Of a stretch of DNA of 62,640 nt, positions 55,830 through 62,640 are shown one piece after another. This stretch comes from Mesorhizobium sp. (lineage in GTDB: Bacteria; Pseudomonadota; Alphaproteobacteria; Rhizobiales; Rhizobiaceae). Every line of letters begins with the position of its first letter. The stretch's first letter is position 1. The position numbers and the translations under genes are program-made. The notes under the pieces are model-generated. The model had not been told where the DNA came from, made no database searches, and was given only the letters and a program-made list of their open reading frames with translations. Where the stretch lies: contig SAQR01000006.1 of NCBI GenBank assembly GCA_004020365.1, forward strand, positions 146,990-209,629, given 5' to 3'.

Positions 55830-55943
55830 GGGAAGTAGGGCAGTAGGGCAGTAGGGCAGTAGGGGAGTAGGGCAATAAGGCAGTAGGTATGCGCGCCGCA
55901 GCGACTTCCTTACTCCTTACTCCTTACTCCTTACTCCCTTACT
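55830..55943. repeat. Purine and pyrimidine short tandem repeats in inverted order
   Basis: Seven 8-bp units of the type GGGCAGTA (55830-55885) face five 7-bp units CCTTACT (55908-55943, one with an extra C). The second block is roughly the reverse complement of the first, so a long imperfect hairpin can form. The last units overlap the stop codon of the GST gene. Confidence 0.9.
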
Positions 55944-56634
55944 GCGCAGCCGCCGCCACCTTGCGGCCGAGCCCATCATGCAGGTCGAGGCAGCGCTCGA
56001 ACCACTGCGCCACCACATCGCTGTCGTCGAGCAACCGGTAGGGTGAGGCGATGCGCGCCCATTGCAGCGCGCCGAAGACGATGTAGTCGGCAAACAGCGG
56101 TGATTGGCCGCCGATGAATGGCTGATAGGCAAGCATCGAGCGCAATGGTTCCAGCGAGGCACGGAAGGCACCAAGGCCGGCGTCCCGCGCCGCCACCACC
56201 TCTTCCAGTCTCTTGCCGAAGCGTTGCTCGCGGTTTTGGCGAAAATAGGCGGCGTTGGCCTCGTCCTGCATGGCGTGCAGGTCCATGAGAGCCGCAGTGG
56301 TGACATAGGGGTGGATGGTCAGTTGCGACCAGCGTTCGACGAAGCGCGCCATCGCCTTGCCGCCGTCGCCGCAAAACAATGTCGGTCGCTCTGGATAGGC
56401 CTCGTCGAGATAGAGTGCGATGGCGAAAGAATCGGCGACCACCGTCTCGCCGTCGCGGATCACCGGAACAAGTTTTGAAACGCCGCCTTCAACGGTGGGC
56501 ACTTCGAGAAAGCGTGTCGGCACCGTTGAGATATCGAGCCCCTTGTGGGCAAGCGCCATCGTCGCCTTCCAGCAATGCGGGCTGAACGGACGGGCGCCAT
56601 CGCGTCCGACGAGGTCATAGAGCAGAATGGTCAT
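55939..56634 (-). CDS. Glutathione S-transferase family protein
   Basis: The 231-residue protein has a thioredoxin-like N-terminal domain (LYDLVGRDGARPFSPHCWKA, with Ser and Cys near the active site), cis-Pro region KLVPVIRDG, and DSFAIALYLDEAYPE for glutathione. The C-terminal helical domain includes FADYIVFGALQWAR. It resembles the GST group related to beta-etherases, but the substrate is unknown. Its stop codon lies in the CCTTACT repeat. Confidence 0.9.
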   Translation of the reverse strand: MTILLYDLVGRDGARPFSPHCWKATMALAHKGLDISTVPTRFLEVPTVEGGVSKLVPVIRDGETVVADSFAIALYLDEAYPERPTLFCGDGGKAMARFVERWSQLTIHPYVTTAALMDLHAMQDEANAAYFRQNREQRFGKRLEEVVAARDAGLGAFRASLEPLRSMLAYQPFIGGQSPLFADYIVFGALQWARIASPYRLLDDSDVVAQWFERCLDLHDGLGRKVAAAAQ

Positions 56635-56723
56635 TGGCGGCAGCTTCCTTGCGGTCTACTAGAGCGACGTTTCGGGCCTTGCGGTAAGCACCCGAAACGG
56701 GGTCTCGCGGGCCGGAGAAAAAG

Positions 56724-57236
56724 ATGAAACAGCACTTCATGATGTTTGCGGCCTACAATCAATGGGCCAATAGCCGCATCTACGATGCCGCCGCCGATCT
56801 CGACGAGGAAGAATTTCACCGCGACGTCGGGGTCTTCTTCGGCTCGATGATGGGCACGCTCAACCATGTTCTGACTGCCGATCGCATCTGGATGAGACGC
56901 TTTACCGGCGAGGGCGACGCGCCGGCGAGGCTCGACACGATCCTGCACCGCGCCCTTCCGGGTTTGCGGTTGGCGCGCGAGGCCGAAGACAAAAGGATCA
57001 TCGACTGGGTTGGGGCGTTAAGCGACAAGGCTTTGTCCGGCCGCTTCTCCTACATGACCGTCTCCGACATGCGTACTGTCTCGCAGCGATTGGCGCCAGC
57101 GCTTGATCATGTCTTCAACCACCAGACCCATCACCGCGGCCAGGCGCACGCGATCCTGACCATTCTCGGGCGCCCTTCGGTGCCGCTCGACCTGACACTG
57201 TTCCAGCGCAGCGAAGAGGGCCGCGCCTACGCATGA
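56724..57236 (+). CDS. DinB family protein
   Basis: The 170-residue four-helix protein has the DinB metal-binding histidines: one in TLNHVLTADRIW (about residue 48) and two more in HQTHHRGQAHAIL (about 133-141). It begins MKQHFMMFAAYNQWAN, the typical first helix. Members act as thiol-dependent transferases; the natural substrate is unknown. It is convergent with the DUF982 gene. Confidence 0.93.
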   Translation: MKQHFMMFAAYNQWANSRIYDAAADLDEEEFHRDVGVFFGSMMGTLNHVLTADRIWMRRFTGEGDAPARLDTILHRALPGLRLAREAEDKRIIDWVGALSDKALSGRFSYMTVSDMRTVSQRLAPALDHVFNHQTHHRGQAHAILTILGRPSVPLDLTLFQRSEEGRAYA

Positions 57237-57269
57237 TTTTGGATTATTCGGATCGAATTGACAGCAAAA

Positions 57270-57300
57270 CCCGTCGAAGACGAACAGCATCTTCGGCGGG
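57270..57300. terminator. Hairpin between convergent dinB-type and DUF982 genes
   Basis: CCCGTCGAAGA pairs with TCTTCGGCGGG (one mismatch) around a 9-base loop. No T run follows, so it may be a weak terminator or a transcript end. Confidence 0.5.
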
Positions 57301-57327
57301 CCACAGTCGCAAAAGAGGCCTGGCCAG

Positions 57328-57630
57328 TCAGGCGGCGTATCCACCCTGGTCGCGGGCGGCCGGCTTGACCGAGACTGCCGGCTGCGCCGAAGGCCAGAGA
57401 ATGCCTGCCGAAACTGCGAAGGTGATCAGGGCGTCGCGCGCGGCTTCGGGCGAGATCTCGCCGGCGCGTGCCGCCTCGCAGGCCTTCACCGCCGCGCCAT
57501 AGCTCAGGCGTCGCCGCGATGGCGGGAACTCGGTCAGGAACTCATGCATGTCGAAGAGCGAAGCGATCATGCGCTTATGGCCGGCGCCGACGGTTACGGC
57601 GACCGGGGTGAAAAATGTCGTGTCGTGCAT
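57328..57630 (-). CDS. DUF982 domain protein
   Basis: The 100-residue protein fits the rhizobial DUF982 family: FFTPVAVTVGAG at the start, then MHEFLTEFPPSRRRLSYGAAVKACEAA, and a C-terminal GEISPEAARDALITFAVSAGI. The family is known mainly from Rhizobiales and has no established function. I chose ATG 57630; the open frame to 58134 is antisense noise over the helicase downstream region. Confidence 0.88.
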   Translation of the reverse strand: MHDTTFFTPVAVTVGAGHKRMIASLFDMHEFLTEFPPSRRRLSYGAAVKACEAARAGEISPEAARDALITFAVSAGILWPSAQPAVSVKPAARDQGGYAA

Positions 57631-57788
57631 TCTGGCCTCTCGAATTGGGCGGAGGTGACGGGCGGACGCCGCACTCCGACCGGGGGTCGGACGCCCAGAA
57701 ACGCGAATTGCGGCATCAGGTTCCATGTTGCCGAAATTTGGTTTTCGCCACCAAGCTTCGTGGCATGAGCGTCGTGCCGAAGAGCGGC

Positions 57789-59870
57789 CTATTTCCACAT
57801 GTCGCGCATGCGAGCGCCAAGGTCGACGCGCACTTGCGGCTGGCGGCGCGGATCGTCCTTGGCCTGGACGCTCGCCCACGATGTCTGTTCGAAGGCGCCG
57901 AGGATCGAGGCCGGGATGAAGCGGGTGCGCGAGGCGTAAACATGGCGATCGCCGCGCGCCGCCTGGCCGTGGACGAAAAAGCGCTGCGGCATGACCAGGT
58001 GCAGGCCGTCCTTGGCCCGCGTCATCGCCACGTAGAGCAGGCGGCGCTCCTCGTCGATATCCTCCTTCGAGCCGACGGCGAGATCGATCGGGATGCAGCC
58101 GTCGACGGTGTTGAGCACGAAGACGTTCTTCCATTCCTGGCCCTTGGCCGAATGGATGGTCGACAGGATCAGATAGTCCTCGTCGCGATGCGGCGGCCCA
58201 GCCTCGTCGCTGGTTGCATCTGGCGGATCGAGGGTCAGCTCGGTGAGGAAACGCTCGCGCGAGGCATAGCCCGAGGCGATCTGCTCGAGCTGCAGAATAT
58301 CGGCCCGGCGTGTCGTTGCGTCCTCGTGGATGCGGTCGAGATGCGGCTCATACCAGAGCCTGACCTGTTCGAGGTCAACAGGCCATTTTCCCGACCCGGC
58401 GCGAAGCTGCGAGAACAGCGCGACGAAACCCGGCCAGTCGTCGGCGGCGCGTTGCGGCGGCCGGTAGCGCGCCAGCCCCATCGCTTCGTCGAGCGACGTC
58501 GCCATGGTGTCGACGATCTGCGAAGCCGCCGAAGGGCCGATGCCGGGCAAAAGCTGCAGCACGCGAAAACCGGCGACGCGGTCGCGCGGGTTCTCGGCGA
58601 AGCGCAGCACCGCCAGCACGTCCTTGACATGGGCGGCGTCGAGGAACTTCAGCCCGCCGAACTTGACGAACGGGATGTTGCGGCGCGTCAGCTCGATCTC
58701 CAGCGGCCCGCTGTGGTGCGAAGCGCGAAACAGCACGGCCTGCGCCTTCAGCGCCGTGCCGGCCTCGCGCTCGGTCAGGATCGCCTGACAGACGTAACTC
58801 GCCTGCTCGGCCTCGTCGCGGACGCTGACCAGCTTCGGCTTTTCGGCCGATTTGCGCTCCGACCAGAGGTTCTTGGCAAAGCGCTCCGCGGCCTCGCCGA
58901 TCACCGCATTGGCGGCGGCCAGGATGGTTTCGGTCGAGCGATAGTTGCGCTCCAGCATGACGATCTCGGCCGGCCGGGCGAACTGTTTTGGAAAGTCGAG
59001 GATGTTGCGCACTTCCGCGGCGCGGAACGAATAGATCGACTGCGCATCGTCGCCGACCACCGTCAGCCCGGATCCGTCCGGCTTGAGCGCCGCGAGGATC
59101 GACGCCTGCAGCCGGTTGGTGTCCTGGTATTCGTCGACCAGCACATGGTCGAAACGCCCACCCAGATGCGCCGATATCTCCGGTACGCCGGCCATCTGCG
59201 CCCAGTAGAGCAGCAGGTCGTCGTAATCGAGCACGTTCTGCGCCTGCTTGGCCTCGACATATCGGGCGAACAGAGCCTTGAGCTGTTCTGCCCACCCCGC
59301 GCACCAGGGAAACACCGAACCCAAAACTTCGCCGAGCGGCGCCTGCGCGTTGACGGCACGCGAATAGATCGCCAGGCAGGTGCCCTTGGTCGGAAAACGG
59401 CCTTCGGTTTTCGAGAAGCCGAGTTCGTGCCGGGCGAGGTTCATCAGGTCGGCCGAATCCTCGCGATCGTGGATGGTGAAGGCCGGATCGAGGCCGATCT
59501 CCAGCGCATAGTCGCGCAACAACCTGGCGCCGATGCCGTGAAAGGTGCCGGCCCAGGTGAGAGCATCGGTGATGACGGTAGCGTCGCGGCCGAGCACCTC
59601 GCCGGCGATGCGCTCGACGCGCTTGGCCAATTCCGATGCGGCGCGACGCGAAAACGTCATCAAAAGGATGCGCCTGGGATCGGCGCCCCTGACGATCAGA
59701 TGCGCGACGCGATGCGCCAGCGTGCTGGTCTTGCCGGAGCCGGCCCCGGCGATCACCAGCAGCGGCCCGGCGACCTTGCCGTCGCCATGCTCGACGGCAA
59801 CGCACTGCTCGGCATTCAGCTTTGCGAGATAGGCAGGCCGGAAGGTCGAATCACGGGCAGCGAGGTTCAT
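57789..59870 (-). CDS. UvrD/Rep-type ATP-dependent DNA helicase
   Basis: The 693-residue SF1 helicase has LNAEQCVAVEHGDG (Q motif), Walker A VIAGAGSGKTSTLAHR, motif Ia DPRRILLMTFSRRAA, Walker B HVLVDEYQDTN, motif III GDDAQSIYSFRAAEV, motif IV MLERNYRST, and motif V-VI region STIHSAKGQEWKNVF and ERRLLYVAMTRAKDGL. It is shorter than E. coli UvrD (720) and lies apart from the chromosomal uvrD-type context I would expect, so I leave it unnamed. It probably acts in repair or replication restart. Confidence 0.94.
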   Translation of the reverse strand: MNLAARDSTFRPAYLAKLNAEQCVAVEHGDGKVAGPLLVIAGAGSGKTSTLAHRVAHLIVRGADPRRILLMTFSRRAASELAKRVERIAGEVLGRDATVITDALTWAGTFHGIGARLLRDYALEIGLDPAFTIHDREDSADLMNLARHELGFSKTEGRFPTKGTCLAIYSRAVNAQAPLGEVLGSVFPWCAGWAEQLKALFARYVEAKQAQNVLDYDDLLLYWAQMAGVPEISAHLGGRFDHVLVDEYQDTNRLQASILAALKPDGSGLTVVGDDAQSIYSFRAAEVRNILDFPKQFARPAEIVMLERNYRSTETILAAANAVIGEAAERFAKNLWSERKSAEKPKLVSVRDEAEQASYVCQAILTEREAGTALKAQAVLFRASHHSGPLEIELTRRNIPFVKFGGLKFLDAAHVKDVLAVLRFAENPRDRVAGFRVLQLLPGIGPSAASQIVDTMATSLDEAMGLARYRPPQRAADDWPGFVALFSQLRAGSGKWPVDLEQVRLWYEPHLDRIHEDATTRRADILQLEQIASGYASRERFLTELTLDPPDATSDEAGPPHRDEDYLILSTIHSAKGQEWKNVFVLNTVDGCIPIDLAVGSKEDIDEERRLLYVAMTRAKDGLHLVMPQRFFVHGQAARGDRHVYASRTRFIPASILGAFEQTSWASVQAKDDPRRQPQVRVDLGARMRDMWK

Positions 59871-59963
59871 TGCCCATCAAGCATCGTTTCTGCTTTGTTC
59901 GCAACGCTTTCGTACGTGGGACCGATGCATCCGATCCCACTGGCGCCCCACCGATGACCGGAA

Positions 59964-60134
59964 CTAGCGCTGCGGCTCCACGCCCATCGCCGCTGACTGC
60001 CGCGGCAGCGACTTGTCGTCATCGGGAGATGGCAGCAACAGCGGATCGAAGTCGTCGGGCACCTCGTCGACGATTTCCCTGACTATGCGGTAGGCCACAT
60101 AGACGGCGGCCCCGGCTATGAGCAGACGGATCAT
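59964..60134 (-). CDS. Small membrane protein of unknown function
   Basis: A 56-residue product starts MIRLLIAGAAVYVAYRIVRE, a single membrane helix, and continues with an acidic tail DEVPDDFDPLLLPSPDDD. The ATG at 60134 is preceded by GGAG six bases upstream; ATG 60146 would add four residues. It is one of many small rhizobial membrane proteins and has no recognised family. Confidence 0.65.
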   Translation of the reverse strand: MIRLLIAGAAVYVAYRIVREIVDEVPDDFDPLLLPSPDDDKSLPRQSAAMGVEPQR

Positions 60135-60282
60135 GATTTTCTCCATTGGTGTGGACCAACCGAGGAACCCGCGTTTTGTTCCTCCTCTCTCGTTTTGTTC
60201 CTGGTTCCAAAACGTCCCAAGCTCGGCCCGAGCGTGCAACCAAATCGGCATCGTCTCGTTTGCCCGGTGACAGGAGGTTGCG

Positions 60283-60468
60283 ATGAACAAGCTCTCAATT
60301 TTGTCGACCCCGACCTGGTTCGTTTTGGCCGCAGCGCTGGCAATCGCTGCCTGCGACAACAACATTCCACCGACAAAGGCGCCCGGCGCCGATCAAAACC
60401 CGCAGGTCGACCCTGCGCCCAACTCGGCGCCAGGCGATGATCAACCCGGCACGCCGCCGGCGCAGTGA
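60283..60468 (+). CDS. Small putative lipoprotein
   Basis: The 61-residue product has a signal peptide with lipobox IAAC (Cys24) and a mature Pro/Asp/Asn-rich tail DNNIPPTKAPGADQNPQVDP, probably disordered. GGAGGTT precedes the ATG at spacing 4. It resembles the small proline-rich lipoproteins of Rhizobiales; function unknown. Confidence 0.75.
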   Translation: MNKLSILSTPTWFVLAAALAIAACDNNIPPTKAPGADQNPQVDPAPNSAPGDDQPGTPPAQ

Positions 60469-60487
60469 TGGAAGCTTGTAGGAAAGA

Positions 60488-60527
60488 TGGCCGGCGCCGC
60501 TTGGGAGGGGAGCGATGACGCCGGCCA
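60488..60527. terminator. Perfect 9-bp hairpin after the small lipoprotein gene
   Basis: TGGCCGGCG and CGCCGGCCA pair across a 22-base loop. It is 20 bp after the stop codon; no T run follows. It could define the transcript end. Confidence 0.45.
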
Positions 60528-60738
60528 GGCGGGTATCAGGTCCGCCGCACACCTAGACATAGCTGAGTCTTGCCCTTGCGTCATGGCGCGATAGCGCAAG
60601 ACGACCGTCTTGCACCGGCAATTGACTGACAAATGCGGCATCAAGCAACCCGCCGCTGGCGGCCATTTCCATGCCTTATGCGGCCAGCCGGCGCTCAAGC
60701 TCTTGCGAAGCGCTGACGTCCCGTGCAAAAGCGCGGCC

Positions 60739-62616
60739 ATGCTGATCATTAACGACCTTTCGCTCCGCATGGCCGGGCGCCTGCTTCTTGACCATGCCTC
60801 GCTGACCTTGCCGGCCGGCAGCAAGGCAGGGCTTGTCGGCCGCAACGGCACCGGCAAGACCACTTTGTTCAAGGCGATCACCGGCGACCTCGCCTCCGAG
60901 ACCGGCTCGATCAGCCTGCCGAAGAACACGCGCATCGGCCAGGTGGCGCAGGAGGCTCCCGGCACCGAGGAGCCGCTGATCGAGATTGTGCTCAAGGCCG
61001 ACCTCGAACGCTCCGCATTGCTCGATGAGGAAAAGACGGCGACCGATCCGCACCGCATCGCCGACATCCACATGCGGCTGGCCGATATCGACGCCCATTC
61101 GGCCGAGTCGCGTGCCGCCACCATCCTCGCCGGCCTCGGCTTCGACGACGACGCCCAGCGGCGGCCGGCCTCGTCGTTCTCCGGCGGCTGGCGCATGCGC
61201 GTCGCACTCGCCGCGGTGCTGTTTGCCGAGCCCGATCTGCTGCTGCTCGACGAGCCGACCAACTATCTCGACCTCGAAGGCACGCTGTGGCTGGAAAACT
61301 ACGTGTCGAAATACCCGCACACCGTGCTTTTGATCTCGCATGACCGCGACCTGCTCAACCGCGCCGTCAACTCGATCGTCCATCTCGACCAGAAGAAGCT
61401 GACCTTCTGGCGCGGCGGCTACGACCAGTTCGAGCGCCAATACACCGAGCAGCGCGAATTGCAGGAGAAGGGCAGGGTCAAGCAGGAAGCCGCGCGCAAG
61501 CACATGGAGTCCTTCGTCGAGCGCTTCCGCGCCAAGGCTTCCAAGGCGAGACAGGCGCAGTCGCGCATCAAGGCGCTGGAGAAGATGAAGCCGATCGCCG
61601 CAATTGTGAACGACAACGTGCGGCCGTTCTCCTTTCCCGAGCCGGTGAAGACGGTGGCCTCGCCGATCATTGCGCTCAACAACGTCAATGTCGGCTATGT
61701 CGAGGGTGAGCCGATCCTGAAGAAGATGACGCTGCGCATCGATGCCGACGACCGTATCGCGCTGCTCGGCGCCAACGGCAACGGCAAGTCGACCTTTGCC
61801 AAATTGCTGTCCGGCCGCCTGAAGCAGGAGAGCGGCACCATGACGGTGGCGCCCGGCCTGAAGGTGGCGATCTTCGCCCAGCATCAGCTCGACGATCTCA
61901 GGCCGAGTGAAAACGCCTACGAGCATGTCCGCCGGCTGATGCCGGAAGCACCGGAATCGAAAGTGCGCGGCCGCGTCGCCCAGTTCGGACTGACCACCGA
62001 GAAGATGAACACCCCCGCCAAGGACCTGTCGGGCGGCGAGAAGGCGCGGCTGTTGATGGGCCTGTCGGCATTCGAGGGGCCAAACCTGTTTATCTTCGAT
62101 GAACCGACCAACCATCTCGATATCGACAGCCGTGAATCGCTGATCCATGCGCTGAACGAGTTTCCCGGCGCCGTCATCCTGATCTCGCACGACCGCCACC
62201 TGCTCGAGGCGACGGCCGACCGGCTGTGGCTGGTCAAGGACGGGACGGTCAATCCTTTTGACGGTGACCTTGATGACTACAAGACGCTGGTCACCGGCGT
62301 GGCCGGCGACCGCCGCGGCAAGCGCGAGGCCGAAAAGGCCTCGAAGGCCGACCGCCGCCGTGACGCGGCGGCGCGCCGCGCCGCCTTCGAGCCGCTGGCC
62401 AAGGAGATCCGCGCCACCGAAGCGCTGATGGACCGCATCCGCAAGCGCATCGACTTGATCGAGGACGAGCTCGCCAATCCGGCGGTCTATGAAAAGGACC
62501 CGTCGACGGCGACACGGCTGGCCAAGGAGCGCTCGCAACTGGCCCAGACGCTGGCCGCCCACGAGGAAAAATGGCTGTCGATGTCGGCGGAATACGAGGA
62601 AGGCACGGCGGAGTAG
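60739..62616 (+). CDS. ABC-F family ATP-binding protein (Uup/EttA type)
   Basis: The 625-residue protein has two ABC ATPase domains and no membrane domain. Domain 1 has Walker A GLVGRNGTGKTTL, signature FSGGWRMR and DEPTNYLDLEG; domain 2 has ALLGANGNGKSTF, signature LSGGEKARL and DEPTNHLDIDS. The linker between them (about residues 240-300) is charged and coiled, and a C-terminal coiled-coil extension (about residues 535-620) is present, which is like Uup. ABC-F proteins act on the ribosome or on DNA replication intermediates. The ATG at 60739 was chosen from MLIINDLSL; longer frames are not conserved. Confidence 0.94.
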   Translation: MLIINDLSLRMAGRLLLDHASLTLPAGSKAGLVGRNGTGKTTLFKAITGDLASETGSISLPKNTRIGQVAQEAPGTEEPLIEIVLKADLERSALLDEEKTATDPHRIADIHMRLADIDAHSAESRAATILAGLGFDDDAQRRPASSFSGGWRMRVALAAVLFAEPDLLLLDEPTNYLDLEGTLWLENYVSKYPHTVLLISHDRDLLNRAVNSIVHLDQKKLTFWRGGYDQFERQYTEQRELQEKGRVKQEAARKHMESFVERFRAKASKARQAQSRIKALEKMKPIAAIVNDNVRPFSFPEPVKTVASPIIALNNVNVGYVEGEPILKKMTLRIDADDRIALLGANGNGKSTFAKLLSGRLKQESGTMTVAPGLKVAIFAQHQLDDLRPSENAYEHVRRLMPEAPESKVRGRVAQFGLTTEKMNTPAKDLSGGEKARLLMGLSAFEGPNLFIFDEPTNHLDIDSRESLIHALNEFPGAVILISHDRHLLEATADRLWLVKDGTVNPFDGDLDDYKTLVTGVAGDRRGKREAEKASKADRRRDAAARRAAFEPLAKEIRATEALMDRIRKRIDLIEDELANPAVYEKDPSTATRLAKERSQLAQTLAAHEEKWLSMSAEYEEGTAE

Positions 62617-62640
62617 GAGCGTGATCTCCCCCCTTGAGGG
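62617..62640. other. End of window
   Basis: Only 24 bases follow the ABC-F stop codon; no feature can be assigned. Confidence 0.5.

Noticed and set aside
55812-55938. Cobalamin riboswitch upstream of bluB
   Set aside because: The region is filled by short tandem repeats; no B12-box-like sequence was seen.
57615-59957. A 780-codon open frame on the plus strand over the UvrD-type helicase
   Set aside because: It is antisense to a helicase with all motifs in order; long shadow frames are common in high-GC genes, and the translation has no recognisable domain.
60676-62562. A 628-codon open frame on the minus strand over the ABC-F gene
   Set aside because: The plus-strand ABC-F protein has two complete ATPase domains; the antisense translation is low complexity and shows no motifs.

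Overview
The window is high-GC chromosomal DNA from an alphaproteobacterium of the Rhizobiales, most likely Mesorhizobium or a close Phyllobacteriaceae relative. The evidence is core gene order: dnaB-radA-cvpA-purF, rpsF-rpsR-rplI, fabD-fabG-acpP-fabF-mltG-yicC-gmk, and rsmA-pdxA-surA-lptD-lptG-lptF with pepA-holC. Copies of the palindromic intergenic elements typical of rhizobia and an Omp25/31-type outer membrane protein agree with this. I saw no rRNA, tRNA, insertion sequence, prophage or CRISPR array.

Region by region: 1-9.3 kb is on the minus strand and holds a truncated SDR gene, purF, a cvpA-family gene, radA, a small secreted protein, dnaB, an Rsm22-type protein, a YnfA-type protein and a cyclopropane-fatty-acid-synthase-type methyltransferase. 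9.5-13.6 kb has the S6-S18-L9 ribosomal operon, interrupted by three tandem 63-bp palindromic units, then an LtaS/OpgB-like membrane sulfatase-fold enzyme. 13.8-20.3 kb (plus) is the fatty acid synthesis cluster with mltG, yicC and gmk. 20.4-28.1 kb (minus) is the LPS-export cluster with surA, pdxA and rsmA; pdxA appears to lack a canonical start codon. pepA and holC follow.

30.6-41.1 kb is accessory. It has a MarR-controlled cassette (monooxygenase-like protein and DUF1772 membrane protein) flanked by a duplicated holC 3' end, a HAD dehalogenase, an exported RidA-like protein divergent from a TetR regulator with two palindromic operators, and a six-gene operon (GntR regulator, PLP-dependent Cys/Met-type enzyme, complete sugar-type ABC importer). 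41.1-46.5 kb is mixed: rlmJ, secreted proteins, a winged-helix regulator, a histone-H1-like Lys/Ala/Pro protein, a GST and the Omp.

46.9-51.2 kb (plus) is a pteridine-reductase-like SDR, uvrC, pgsA, moaD and moaE. 51.2-53.8 kb (minus) is the most notable locus: a bufferin-type RiPP operon made of a DUF2282 precursor with four cysteines, a DUF692/MNIO enzyme, a DUF2063 partner and a DoxX protein. Upstream is a GTAACG-N16-CGAA promoter resembling those of SigF-type ECF sigma factors. The remainder holds ndk, a DUF1905 protein, bluB, a second GST, a DinB protein, a DUF982 protein, a UvrD-type helicase, two very small genes and an ABC-F ATPase.

Gene starts were adjusted from the longest open frame where family length, Shine-Dalgarno sequence or overlap with a neighbour supported it. 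All functional names rest on recognised motifs and order; no database search was possible.
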